64,000 nt of DNA from JBCDKH01 sp964388485 (lineage in GTDB: Bacteria > Planctomycetota > Phycisphaerae > Tepidisphaerales > Tepidisphaeraceae). The notes under the pieces were generated by a model. It did not search any database. It was not told where the DNA came from and worked only from the letters and a program-made list of their open reading frames with translations. This document shows, piece after piece, positions 25,447 through 33,567 of this stretch. The DNA lies in NCBI GenBank assembly GCA_964388485.1, contig CAYMAS010000018.1, positions 1-64,000 on the forward strand. The letters run 5' to 3'. Both the position numbers and the translations under genes were made by a program. The stretch's first letter is position 1. The number at the start of each line of letters is the position of its first letter.

Positions 25447-25468
25447 GGTGGGCCGGGGTTCACCCTAC
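25447..25468. repeat. GGTGGGCC repeat, third copy
   Basis: GGTGGGCCGGG (25447-25457) followed by CACCCTAC (25461-25468) repeats the motif seen at 14030-14049. It lies in the 260-bp region between gltS and the secreted-protein gene, where no other gene was found. Confidence 0.4.
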
Positions 25469-25609
25469 GGCAGCAGCGCCTTTTCAAACGGCTTCTAGCC
25501 ATAACTCATCGTCATCGCTCTCCCAAAGCGGCAGCTCGTCATCAGCAAAGAGATTGGATGCGTCGAAGCCTCGGCCGGATGAGCGTGTCGACCATCGGCG
25601 GATGGTCCA

Positions 25610-27184
25610 TCAAGCGGGCCGATCACGCAGCCACCAGCCCAGCCCGATGAAGCCGGCGAGCACCAGCCCCATGACGATCAGCACCGGCGTGAACCCGAAG
25701 GCGGCGAGGGCGAAGGGCGTGGCGAGCAGCGTCACCACGCCGCCGCCGATGAACGGGGCCGACAGCGGTGCGGCGGCGGCGTAATCCTCGGCGGCGCCGC
25801 TGTCGAGGTCGCGGTCGATGATCCGTAGAAGCAGGATGCCCTGGGCCGTCGTCGCCGTGCTCATGCCGTAATTCATCAGGCCCAGCTCGAACCAGTAGTC
25901 ACGTGGCAGGATGATCCGGCTCAGGACGAGCAGGCAGACGGCGGTCCAGACGAAGCCGACGAGCAAGAGCAGGACAATCGGCCACAGGAAGTCGCCCGCG
26001 GCTTCGAGCCGGAGCGTCGCTAAGGCGGCAACGATGAGCAGCTCCATCGCGACGCCCGTGATGCGGTGGATGCTCGATGCGTCGATCAGGTCGCCGAAGC
26101 CGGTGAGGTGCATCGCCTCGCGTGCGATCCAGCCGCCGAGGAGCGTGAAGAGGAAGAGCGGCACGTTGCCGACGTACTTCCGCGGATCGTCCAGCGGATC
26201 GCTTCCCTCGGGCGGCACGGGCAGCAGCACGTCGGCGGCGGTTTGGAAACCCTGTTGCAGCAGCCAGCCGACGAAGAAGGCCATGCCGAGCACGCAGAGC
26301 TGGAACGCGAACGGGTCGATCACGTCGCTCCGCACCTTGGCGAAGGCCGACGGCTTGGGATCCGCCCGATCTTCGAGGCCGCTGACAATGGGGATGGTCA
26401 TCGGCTCGCCGGTCGCTGCTTTGCGTCGGACCCAGCCCCGACGCACGCCGATGTTGACGAAGATGATGCCGCTGACGACGCCGTAGACGAGGCCGACGGT
26501 GGCGAAGAGGAAGGCGATGTCGCGACCCGGGGCGAAGTCGTAGACCTCGCGAAAGACGCTGCCGATGGCGGCCGCGGTGCCGTGTCCGCCGATGAAGCCG
26601 GCCTCGATGAGCTGGCCGAACATCGGCGGGACGTCGTAGAACGGCGCGATGAGCAGGGCACAGGCGAGCAGGCCGAAGAAGGCTTCGCCGAGGCCGATGA
26701 CGTAGACCATGATGCCCTGTCGGCCGGCTCGTTTGATGCCTTCGCCGAAGGTCTTGCCGGGCCTCTCCATGAGCAGGCCGGCGAAGACGACAGCAATGAG
26801 CAGGCCGGGCCAGCCGCCGATGATCTGGCTGATCTCGGCGGTCACCTGCTGGCTATCGGACGGCGTCGGCAGCGGTTGATCGAGTTGGATCTCCTCACCG
26901 CTGTCGCGGTCGGCGGCGAAGAAGGTCTCGTTGCCGTCGTCATCGGCCTGGATGAGGCCGAAGCTCGTGCCGCCGATGTAACCCTGCAGCTCACCGGGAC
27001 CGGCGCGCAGTCCCGCTTGCACGACGAGCAACGCGACCAATCCACCGACCACGCTCGCTGGTACGAACAGCACCCGCAGCGGCTTGACGCCCGCCCGCAG
27101 GATGAACCCCACGAGCAGAAAGCCCAGCACGAAGAGCAGCGACAGGACGAAAGGTTGCGACATCAGCAAAAGTGGTTCATCCAA
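25610..27184 (-). CDS. Sodium/glutamate symporter, GltS-like
   Basis: The 524-aa membrane carrier has about 11-12 TM segments. The two GltS family repeats are visible: AGFIGGHGTAAAIGSVF in the first half and GLMNYGMSTATTAQGILLL in the second, with the paired reentrant-loop glycines. Between TM2 and TM3 (about residues 70-115) there is an acidic loop (QADDDGNETFFAADRDSG) not typical of E. coli GltS, explaining part of the length excess over about 400 aa. The substrate is likely an acidic amino acid, by family only. The start could be the ATG of MSQPF (27163). Confidence 0.85.
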   Translation of the reverse strand: MDEPLLLMSQPFVLSLLFVLGFLLVGFILRAGVKPLRVLFVPASVVGGLVALLVVQAGLRAGPGELQGYIGGTSFGLIQADDDGNETFFAADRDSGEEIQLDQPLPTPSDSQQVTAEISQIIGGWPGLLIAVVFAGLLMERPGKTFGEGIKRAGRQGIMVYVIGLGEAFFGLLACALLIAPFYDVPPMFGQLIEAGFIGGHGTAAAIGSVFREVYDFAPGRDIAFLFATVGLVYGVVSGIIFVNIGVRRGWVRRKAATGEPMTIPIVSGLEDRADPKPSAFAKVRSDVIDPFAFQLCVLGMAFFVGWLLQQGFQTAADVLLPVPPEGSDPLDDPRKYVGNVPLFLFTLLGGWIAREAMHLTGFGDLIDASSIHRITGVAMELLIVAALATLRLEAAGDFLWPIVLLLLVGFVWTAVCLLVLSRIILPRDYWFELGLMNYGMSTATTAQGILLLRIIDRDLDSGAAEDYAAAAPLSAPFIGGGVVTLLATPFALAAFGFTPVLIVMGLVLAGFIGLGWWLRDRPA

Positions 27185-27258
27185 AGCGTCATGATCCGAT
27201 CACCAACCTTCCACCCGTAGCCCCGCATCATCATGTAGGGCTTCTCCGACCTATGGAG

Positions 27259-28404
27259 CTACTGCGACGGCTCCGCTTCATCCAACGTCGGCAATCCAAA
27301 TAGCCTTGCGGTGTTGTCGTGATACACGTCCTTCAACACCTCGTCGGGCAGGAAGATCCCGTAGATCTTCCACTCGCCGGTCGGCGGGAAGTCGTGCTCG
27401 TGGTAGTCGAAGTACTCGTCGGCCGTCTCCAGGAATCGGTAGTAAGGCCGATACCGGGGCTGGTCTTCGCGTCCCGGGTAGCGGTCCGTGCCGAACAGAA
27501 TGCGATCCGGGAACTCCAGGAAAAATCGACGTGCGGAATACGGCTGACGCCCCAGTTCCGCGACGCGGCCGCTGATGTCGGCGTAGAGGTTCGGCAGCCG
27601 ACGCATCCGTTCGGCGACGCTTCCAAGGTCCTCCGCTTCGTTGGCAATGTGGGCTCCGATGAACTTTGTCTTCGGATGCCGAGCGACGATGTTGTCACGC
27701 TCGATGAGCAATTGCTCGCGGCTCGGAAAGGCGTCGCCGTAAAACGACCACGTCGGCCGGCGAAAGAGCTGCATCCATCGCTCGTTGTGCTCGTCGATCG
27801 GGTCGAAGAAGGCCGCCGGGTCGGCGACGTGGATCAATACAGGCATGTCAAGCTCGCCCGCCGTTCGCCAGATGACGTCCAGCCGCGAATCATCCACCGC
27901 CAGCCGCTGGCCCTTGGGATCCTTCACCGTCAGGCCAAGGTTCTTAAAGACCTTTACGCCCGCCGCCCCCGCCGCCTTAGCCTCACGCAGATACTGCTCG
28001 AAGTAGGCGTCGTCGCCGACCTTTGTGAAGTCGAGGTTCACCAGCGTCAGCAGCCGCGGATCGTCGTACTGCTCAAGCATCGACCGCACCGCCTCGATAT
28101 TGCTGCCGCCTGATAGGTTCACCGCGTACGCCAGGTTCAGGGGCTCCATCGCCGCCAGCAGGTCCGCCTGTTCGACGTCATCGTGCCAATGGCAGTGCAC
28201 GTCGATCGCCGGGAACTTCGCCCGTTCGATGATCGTCTCAGGCGTGACGAGCTGCGACTTTGGGTAGTAATCCAGCAGAATCGTGTCGCCCGCATACACC
28301 GCGGTGCCGACAACGTGGTCGCCTTTGTCGGCAGGGCGGGTCGTGGTGTCTGCTTCAGCTGATGAAGCGGCGGCAAGAATCGCGATGAGGAAGAGGCGCA
28401 GCAT
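27259..28404 (-). CDS. Secreted amidohydrolase-family protein
   Basis: The protein is about 381 aa from MLRLFLIAILAAASS (28404), an N-terminal signal peptide; an earlier in-frame ATG at 28431 adds 9 residues. The metal-dependent TIM-barrel amidohydrolase 2 pattern is present: AIDVHCHWHDD (His-x-His), VKVFKNLGL, MPVLIHVADP, FIGAHIANEAEDL and ILFGTDRYPG (final Asp). Related enzymes decarboxylate or hydrolyse cyclic substrates. The exact substrate is unknown. Export to the periplasm is predicted. Confidence 0.82.
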   Translation of the reverse strand: MLRLFLIAILAAASSAEADTTTRPADKGDHVVGTAVYAGDTILLDYYPKSQLVTPETIIERAKFPAIDVHCHWHDDVEQADLLAAMEPLNLAYAVNLSGGSNIEAVRSMLEQYDDPRLLTLVNLDFTKVGDDAYFEQYLREAKAAGAAGVKVFKNLGLTVKDPKGQRLAVDDSRLDVIWRTAGELDMPVLIHVADPAAFFDPIDEHNERWMQLFRRPTWSFYGDAFPSREQLLIERDNIVARHPKTKFIGAHIANEAEDLGSVAERMRRLPNLYADISGRVAELGRQPYSARRFFLEFPDRILFGTDRYPGREDQPRYRPYYRFLETADEYFDYHEHDFPPTGEWKIYGIFLPDEVLKDVYHDNTARLFGLPTLDEAEPSQ

Positions 28405-28467
28405 CACGATGCAACCGTACCAGGTACACAATGACGATTCTTGAGCGGTGGATTAGCGATTAGACAT

Positions 28468-28614
28468 CCCGGAGCGGCGTCGCTTGCGACGCGTTGAGAG
28501 GATGAGGTGCGTCATCATTGCGAGTACAGAACCGCGAGTACCGAAACGGGCTGACCGAAACGGGCTTGCAGAAACGGGCTGAGAGAAACGCGTCGCAAGC
28601 GACGCCGCTCCGGG
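28468..28614. repeat. Perfect 28-bp inverted repeat, family 1, copy C
   Basis: Arms 28468-28495 and 28587-28614 are exact reverse complements over 28 bp (core GGAGCGGCGTCGCTTGCGAC). Each arm also contains its own small hairpin, GCGTCGC-TT-GCGACGC. The 91-nt centre is largely a 14-bp tandem repeat. It lies between the amidohydrolase gene and the 3' end of fabF. Confidence 0.88.
28521..28590 (+). repeat. 14-bp tandem repeat inside the inverted repeat
   Basis: GAAACGGGCT starts at 28543, 28557 and 28571, and a partial GAAACG at 28585, all 14 bp apart. The preceding CGAGTAC copies at 28521 and 28535 keep the same 14-bp period. This gives about five degenerate units forming the loop of the 28-bp inverted repeat. 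Confidence 0.75.
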
Positions 28615-28618
28615 TCCG

Positions 28619-28828
28619 GGAGCTATATCCGCTTGATCACCAGCGTGTCGTTCTGACCGCCGAAGCCGAAGTTNNNNNNNNNNNNNNNNNNNNNNNNNNN
28701 NNNNNNNNNNNNNNNNNNNNNNNNNNNNNNNNNNNNNNNNNNNNNNNNNNNNNNNNNNNNNNNNNNNNNNNNNGGAGCTATATCCGCTTGATCACCAGCG
28801 TGTCGTTCTGACCGCCGAAGCCGAAGTT
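28619..28828. other. Assembly gap (100 N) flanked by a 55-bp duplicate
   Basis: Bases 28674-28773 are N. The 55 bases before the gap (28619-28673) are identical to the 55 bases after it (28774-28828); both encode the last residues of fabF. This looks like two contigs ending in the same 55-mer that were scaffolded instead of merged, so the true gap is probably zero and fabF is complete. Confidence 0.85.
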
Positions 28829-30037
28829 GTTGGTCATCAACACGTCGAGACGGTCGATTCTTCTCGCGGCATTCGGGACGTAGTCCAGGTCGCACTCGCC
28901 TCCCGGCTTATCAAGGTTGATCGTCGGCGGCAGTGTCTTGTCACGCATCGCGAGCACGCACGAGATCAACTCCACCGCGCCGCTCGCTGCGATAAGGTGG
29001 CCCATCATGCTCTTGATGCTGCTCACCGGCACGTCCCGAGCACGGTCGCCGAGCACGGCCTTAATCGCCTTTGTCTCTGTGGAGTCGTTCTCCTTGGTGC
29101 CGGTGCCGTGGGCATTGATGTAGTCCACCTCGGCGGGAGTGACTTCGGCGTCCGCCATCGCATCGCTCATCGCCCGCACCGCTCCTTCGCCTTCGGGGTG
29201 CTGATCGGTCACGCGGAACGCATCGGCCGTGCTGCCGTAACCCGCGATCTCGGCAAGGGGCTTCGCACCGCGTTTCAGGGCGTGGTCGAGCGACTCGATG
29301 ACCAGCATGCCGCTGCCCTCGCCGAGGACGAAGCCGCCGCGATCGGCATCGAAGGGGCGACTGGCCTTTGTCGGTTCGTCGTTGCGTTGCGACAACGCGG
29401 TGAGGCGATTAAAGCCGGTGACGCCCAGCGGGTGGATCATAGAGTGGGCCCCGCCGACGAGCATCGCGTCGGCCTCGCCCAGCCGGATCATTTCCGCCGC
29501 CTCGCCCGTCGCTTGGCAACTGGCGGCACAGGCGGTCAGGCAGTTGACGCTCGGCCCGCGCGCGTCGGCCAGCTTGCTCACGTGGAACAACGGCATGTTC
29601 GGCTCCTGCTCGTGCTCGCGACGCGCGTCCATCATCTTGCTCGCGACCTCGTACCACTTCGTCGCGTCGAAGTCGCGGCCGTCGGTGCCGGCGAGAATCG
29701 CTCCGGTGTACGCGGCATAATCGAGCGACCCTTCGCCGCTGCCGAGATAGCTGCCGAAGCGGAACGGATTGACGTGACCCGCGATGCCGCTCATCGCCAG
29801 AGCCTGCTTCGTCGCCCCGATGGCGAAGGCGGTGTTTCGGCCGACGTGCTCAAACAGCGACAGGTCGTAGTCGCGCACCTGGGCGCTGAAGGTCGTCGGA
29901 AACGTCGAGGCATCAAATAAGTCAGTCCGCGAGACGCCACTCTCGCCGGCGACAAGGCCACGCCAGACGCTCTCGAGGTCGTGCCCCATCGGCGTGACCC
30001 AGCCCATGCCCGTGATGACGACCCGCGTCCGGCTCAT
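28778..30037 (-). CDS. Beta-ketoacyl-ACP synthase (FabF-like), complete active site
   Basis: The 419-aa condensing enzyme starts at MSRTRVVITGMG (30037), overlapping the stop of the preceding ketosynthase by 4 bp (ATGA). The catalytic set is intact: Cys170 in LTACAASC, His310 in NAHGTGTKEND, Lys342 and His347 in IKSMMGHLIAASGA. The C-terminus NNFGFGGQNDTLVIKR is typical. It elongates acyl chains on ACP. Its partners here are a second ketosynthase, two hotdog proteins and an ACP, so it may belong to a specialised lipid or polyene pathway rather than housekeeping FabF. Confidence 0.93.
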   Translation of the reverse strand: MSRTRVVITGMGWVTPMGHDLESVWRGLVAGESGVSRTDLFDASTFPTTFSAQVRDYDLSLFEHVGRNTAFAIGATKQALAMSGIAGHVNPFRFGSYLGSGEGSLDYAAYTGAILAGTDGRDFDATKWYEVASKMMDARREHEQEPNMPLFHVSKLADARGPSVNCLTACAASCQATGEAAEMIRLGEADAMLVGGAHSMIHPLGVTGFNRLTALSQRNDEPTKASRPFDADRGGFVLGEGSGMLVIESLDHALKRGAKPLAEIAGYGSTADAFRVTDQHPEGEGAVRAMSDAMADAEVTPAEVDYINAHGTGTKENDSTETKAIKAVLGDRARDVPVSSIKSMMGHLIAASGAVELISCVLAMRDKTLPPTINLDKPGGECDLDYVPNAARRIDRLDVLMTNNFGFGGQNDTLVIKRI

Positions 30038-31257
30038 TGCGTCGCAACCGTAGGAGGAGTCGTTGACGAGCCATGATGCTTCAGCACGATCGCACCGTTC
30101 TGGCCGCCGAGGCCGAAGATCGAGGAGAGAACCGTCGTTTCCTGTTCCTTCACCATCATCGCCGCCAGGGCGAGGTCGATGACACAACCCGCGGCCGATG
30201 TGCCGATGGATTGCTTCGTCGTCCGCAACTCCGGCACGGTCTCGCCGAAGACGGCCCGCAACGCCCGCATCTCGCTCCTGTCGTGGTGCGGGACGCCAAG
30301 GCCGTGGGGAACGACCAGGTCGACCTTGTCGACCTTCGCCTGTCGCATCGCCGATCGGATGGCGGCGGTGTAGGCGGAGCCGTCGGGATCGGGCAGGGCG
30401 GTGTCGAATGGGTCCTGAGTGCTGCCGAAGCCGGCGACCTCAGCATAGATCGTCGCGTTGCGGGCCTCGGCGTGTTCGAGGTCTTCGAGAATGAGCAACG
30501 CGCCGCCCTCGCTGCAGACGCAGCCGTCGGCGTCGTCGGCGAACGGTCTGACGGTGCCGGTCTTCGACAGGCGGCCGAGAAGTTGTTGCCGCATCATCGC
30601 AGTCGGGTCGATGAGCGACTCGCACCCGCCGGCAATGGCGAGGTCGCAGACGCCGCGGCGGATGGCACGGGTTGCCTCGCCGACGCTCAGGTGCCCGGAG
30701 GCTTCGGCACAGGTGATGTTGTTCGACGGTCCGGTCAGGCCGTGGATAATCGTCACGTGACTCGCGAGCATGTTCGGCAGGTACTTCAGCAGCCACAGCG
30801 GCGTGAGCTGAGACATGCCTTGGTCGCCCCACCGTTTCCAGTCGATCTTGCCGTCGTCGCCGCGGGCTTCGTGCATCGCCCGGCCGAGTTCATCAAGCTC
30901 TGCCGAGATAAGCCCCGCCCCGATGTTGCAGCCGAACCGGGCCGGGTCGAAGCTCGGGCCGTCATCGTCCGCCCGTGTTGTAAGGCCGCTGTTGGCGAAG
31001 GCGTCTTCCGCACAAAGGACCGCGATCTGGATGTCGCGGGCCATCAGCTTGGTCGCTTTGCGATACGATTTGGGGACGTGCTGCGTGATCTTGAAGTCCG
31101 GCAACTCGCCGCCAATTTTCGTGTCAAAGGAGCTGGCGTCGAAGGCTTCGATGGGCTTGAGTCCCGACTCGCCGGCACTGAAGCGGGACCAGGTCGTCGC
31201 CGCATCGAGCCCGAGCGGCGTCGCCATGCCGATGCCCGTGATGACGACGCGCTGCAT
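30034..31257 (-). CDS. Beta-ketoacyl synthase family protein lacking the second catalytic His
   Basis: The 407-aa thiolase-fold protein resembles FabF. Cys183 (ITCAEASG) and His318 (VVPHGLGVPHHD) align with the catalytic Cys and first His. Where FabF has K-S-M-x-G-H, this protein has K348-Q-S-I-G-T353, so the second His is Thr. The end SIFGLGGQNGAIVLKH is normal. It could be a partner subunit (chain-length-factor-like) of the following FabF-type protein, with which it overlaps by 4 bp, or a condensing enzyme with altered chemistry. It lies 9 bp downstream of a hotdog gene. Confidence 0.9.
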   Translation of the reverse strand: MQRVVITGIGMATPLGLDAATTWSRFSAGESGLKPIEAFDASSFDTKIGGELPDFKITQHVPKSYRKATKLMARDIQIAVLCAEDAFANSGLTTRADDDGPSFDPARFGCNIGAGLISAELDELGRAMHEARGDDGKIDWKRWGDQGMSQLTPLWLLKYLPNMLASHVTIIHGLTGPSNNITCAEASGHLSVGEATRAIRRGVCDLAIAGGCESLIDPTAMMRQQLLGRLSKTGTVRPFADDADGCVCSEGGALLILEDLEHAEARNATIYAEVAGFGSTQDPFDTALPDPDGSAYTAAIRSAMRQAKVDKVDLVVPHGLGVPHHDRSEMRALRAVFGETVPELRTTKQSIGTSAAGCVIDLALAAMMVKEQETTVLSSIFGLGGQNGAIVLKHHGSSTTPPTVATQ

Positions 31258-31266
31258 ACTCGAAGC

Positions 31267-31755
31267 TTACGCCAACTCTCGCTGGCTTGCGCCGTGGCGA
31301 AACGCGTCGAGCAGCGCCATGAACTCGCCGGTGAAGACGAAGTTGTGTTCCGGCAGCCCGAGGTGGGCCATCGCCTGACCGGCGTGGCTGAACATCATGG
31401 AGAGGATCGCCATCGGCTGGTCGTTCACGAAGACTTCGCCGCTCGTCGACGCACCGCTCTCGCCGAACGTGTCGAGCGTCGCCTCGAATCGCAGAACGTC
31501 GCCTGGCCGGGCGTACCGCTGGAACTCGGCCTTGCCGACCTTGGCGAGGATGACCTTCTCCTTGAAGTCGCCCGCTTCGCCCGTGAGGATGCCGGCCGTC
31601 TGAGCAAAACCCTCAACCACTAGCGATTGTGGGTAGACCGGGAACGCCGGGTACAGGTCGTGCAGATGCTCCTCGGCCGCGGTAACGGCTTTGACGCTCG
31701 TCGCTGACGTCTTCGGCACGAAGTCATCGAAACGGTCGATCCAGATCCAACGCAT
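31267..31755 (-). CDS. FabZ-like hotdog protein without the catalytic His
   Basis: The 162-aa hotdog-fold protein resembles 3-hydroxyacyl-ACP dehydratases. FabZ normally has G-H-F-P-G-x-P-V-x-P-G; here the matching stretch is DLYPAFPVYPQSL, with Leu34 in the His position, while Glu48 (VVEGFAQTAG) is kept. The N-terminus MRWIWIDRF and the long C-terminal tail are unlike E. coli FabZ. It is probably a subunit or a non-dehydrating acyl-binding protein paired with the complete FabZ-like protein encoded at 33568-34044. It is first in the cotranscribed set with the two ketosynthases. Confidence 0.87.
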   Translation of the reverse strand: MRWIWIDRFDDFVPKTSATSVKAVTAAEEHLHDLYPAFPVYPQSLVVEGFAQTAGILTGEAGDFKEKVILAKVGKAEFQRYARPGDVLRFEATLDTFGESGASTSGEVFVNDQPMAILSMMFSHAGQAMAHLGLPEHNFVFTGEFMALLDAFRHGASQRELA

Positions 31756-31765
31756 GGGGGGAGAA

Positions 31766-31870
31766 GCTAGGAGCTAGAAGCCAGGAGCTAGTCAGAAACC
31801 CGATTCACGGAATGAACAAGATCGCTACATGGAGCCGCTCCTGAAATTGATCTAGCTTCTAGCTCCTAGC
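31766..31870. repeat. Dispersed inverted repeat, family 2, copy B
   Basis: GCTAGGAGCTAGAAGC (31766-31781) and GCTTCTAGCTCCTAGC (31855-31870) are perfect 16-bp inverted copies 73 bp apart. The left side carries a further AGGAGCTAGTCAGA segment matching the repeat at 10856. The right arm touches the stop codon of the dehydrogenase gene. Confidence 0.7.
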
Positions 31871-33060
31871 TACTTCTGATCTACATCGATCCGCAGCACC
31901 TGGCCGTTCTTCTCGTCGGTCAGGACGTAGAGGTGGCCGTCGGGGCCATTGACGACGTCGCGGATGCGGCTGGGGAACTGGAGCGTCTCCTGCGTCGTCG
32001 GCTGGCCATCTTCGAACTTGATGCGGCGGATCTGCTTGAGCACGAGGCCGCCGGCGAAGAGGTCGCCGGTCCAGTCGCCGATGGCGTCGCCGGTGTAGAA
32101 GGCAAGGCCGCTCGGGGCGATGCACGGCGTCCAGACGACTTTCGGATCCTCGGCCTCGGGCATCGTCGTGTCCTGGCTGATCCGCGGGCCGAAGTACTCG
32201 TAGCTGTAGGTGACGATCGGCCAGCCGTAGTTGTTGCCGGCCTCGATGAGATTGAGCTCGTCGCCGCCGCGGGCGCCGTGCTCCGTCGCCCAGATGTCGC
32301 CTGTCTCCGGGTGAATCGAGATGCCCTGGACGTTGCGGTGGCCGTAGGTGTAGATGGCACCTGCGTTGTCGGTGTCGCTCATGAACGGGTTGGCTGGAGC
32401 GGGTCGGCCGTTCTCGTCGAGGCGGAGGATCTTGCCGAGGTGGCTCTGGAGATCCTGAGCGTGGAACCGGGCCAGCTTACCGTTGACCTCGATCGGCGGA
32501 TTGCCGCCGTCGCCGATGGAGAGGAGCATCGTGTCGTCCGGCAGCCACTCGATGCGGCTGCCGAAGTGCTGGCCGCCTTCCTTGAGCTTGTTGACCTCGA
32601 AGAGGACCTCAACGTCGTTGAGGCGGGTCATGTCATCGCTGAGCGTGCCGCGAGCCATCTGCGTGTGATTCTCCGATGAGGTGCCGGCGGAGTAGGTGAA
32701 GTAGACCCAGCGGGTGTCGGCAAAGCTCGGGTGCAGGCTGACATCCATCAAACCGCCTTGCCCCCGGGCGAAAATCTTCGGCAGGCCCGCGATCGGCTCG
32801 CTGACGAGTTGACCGTCGCGGAACAGGCGAAGCCGGCCCGGCTTCTCGCTGATGAGCATCGTCTCGCCGTCCGGCAGGAAGACCATGCCCCACGGTCGTT
32901 CCAGGCCCTCGACGACTGGCGTCGCCTTCCAGCCTTCAGCCGCAGGAGCGGCGGCAACGGGTTCGACAGGGCCCTCGATCTTGCCTTGAGCTAAACAACT
33001 CCCCGCAGTGGCGGCGACGAAAAGGGCTGACGCGACGCCAACGATGTACGGCTTCCTCAT
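31870..33060 (-). CDS. PQQ-dependent aldose sugar dehydrogenase-like protein, secreted
   Basis: The 396-aa protein has a signal peptide (MRKPYIVGVASALFVAATAG, with a Cys soon after, so a lipoprotein is possible). It has the glucose/sorbosone dehydrogenase six-bladed propeller pattern: LERPWGMVFLPDGETMLISE, GLMDVSLHPSF, YTYGHRNVQGISIHPETG with the catalytic-site Arg-Asn pair, ATEHGARGGDELN and WTPCIAPSGLAFYTG. These enzymes oxidise sugars in the periplasm using PQQ. It interrupts the fatty-acid-like genes. A terminator-like hairpin upstream suggests its own transcription. Confidence 0.87.
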   Translation of the reverse strand: MRKPYIVGVASALFVAATAGSCLAQGKIEGPVEPVAAAPAAEGWKATPVVEGLERPWGMVFLPDGETMLISEKPGRLRLFRDGQLVSEPIAGLPKIFARGQGGLMDVSLHPSFADTRWVYFTYSAGTSSENHTQMARGTLSDDMTRLNDVEVLFEVNKLKEGGQHFGSRIEWLPDDTMLLSIGDGGNPPIEVNGKLARFHAQDLQSHLGKILRLDENGRPAPANPFMSDTDNAGAIYTYGHRNVQGISIHPETGDIWATEHGARGGDELNLIEAGNNYGWPIVTYSYEYFGPRISQDTTMPEAEDPKVVWTPCIAPSGLAFYTGDAIGDWTGDLFAGGLVLKQIRRIKFEDGQPTTQETLQFPSRIRDVVNGPDGHLYVLTDEKNGQVLRIDVDQK

Positions 33061-33122
33061 GGCGAGGAGCTTAGTCGCATCTCGCGGAGATGCGGAAGAG
33101 CGGAAACGGTCCGGGCGGTGGA

Positions 33123-33146
33123 AGCCCCGCGTAATGATGCGGGGCT
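33123..33146 (-). terminator. Terminator-like hairpin after the ACP gene
   Basis: AGCCCCGC (33123-33130) and GCGGGGCT (33139-33146) form an 8-bp perfect stem with an 8-nt loop, 8 nt after the ACP stop codon on the minus strand. A T-run is missing, so intrinsic termination may be partial. Confidence 0.5.
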
Positions 33147-33154
33147 GCGGAAGA

Positions 33155-33547
33155 TCAGGCGTCGAGCTTGCGCGTCACGTAGTTCACGACCGCCTGCACG
33201 GTGAAGAGCTTGCTGATCTCCTCGAGGTCGTCGCCGGCATGAAGGCCGCCGAAGTCGGCGTGGGGCATGCGACTCTTGAGCTCGTTAATGCCCGCCTCCG
33301 TCAGCTTACCGTTCTGGACGAAGTCCGGATTGTTCTGCAGATCCTCGGGCATCATGTCGCCTTTGGGAATCTTGATGTCGAACGCCTTTTCGAGCCGGAA
33401 CTGGATGTCGAGGAAGTCAATTGACTCGGCCCCGAGGTCGTCGCGAATCACCGCATCGGTGGTGACTTCCTCATCATCTACGCTCAGTGCTTCAACCAGC
33501 ACCTCGCGAACCTTCTCGAAAATCTCGTCCTGCGTCATCGCGGCCAT
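33155..33547 (-). CDS. Acyl carrier protein, enlarged
   Basis: The 130-aa protein has the ACP phosphopantetheine site DDLGAESIDFLD, with Ser42 as the attachment residue and helix II running into FRLEKAFDIKIP. A normal ACP is about 78 aa; here some 40-50 residues (about 64-112: GDMMPEDLQNN ... GLHAGDDLEEI) are inserted before the final helix (TVQAVVNYVTRKL). It would carry acyl intermediates for the ketosynthases and hotdog proteins nearby. The FabZ-like gene is 20 bp upstream on the same strand. The start could also be the ATG three codons on. Confidence 0.9.
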   Translation of the reverse strand: MAAMTQDEIFEKVREVLVEALSVDDEEVTTDAVIRDDLGAESIDFLDIQFRLEKAFDIKIPKGDMMPEDLQNNPDFVQNGKLTEAGINELKSRMPHADFGGLHAGDDLEEISKLFTVQAVVNYVTRKLDA

Positions 33548-33567
33548 AGGGGCAGCAGCTTAGACCC

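Noticed and set aside
25484..25609. About 40 in-frame codons after the gltS TGA, ending in an acidic stretch (DDELPLWESDDDELWLEAV)
   Set aside because: Could suggest TGA readthrough, but short open stretches are common at this GC content and no readthrough signal is visible.
28521..28590. Possible CRISPR-like array
   Set aside because: Units are 14 bp with no separate spacers and no cas genes; it is a simple tandem repeat within an inverted repeat.
30073..31623. Long plus-strand frame opposite the two ketosynthase-cluster genes
   Set aside because: Shadow of the ketosynthase and hotdog genes, no recognisable motif.
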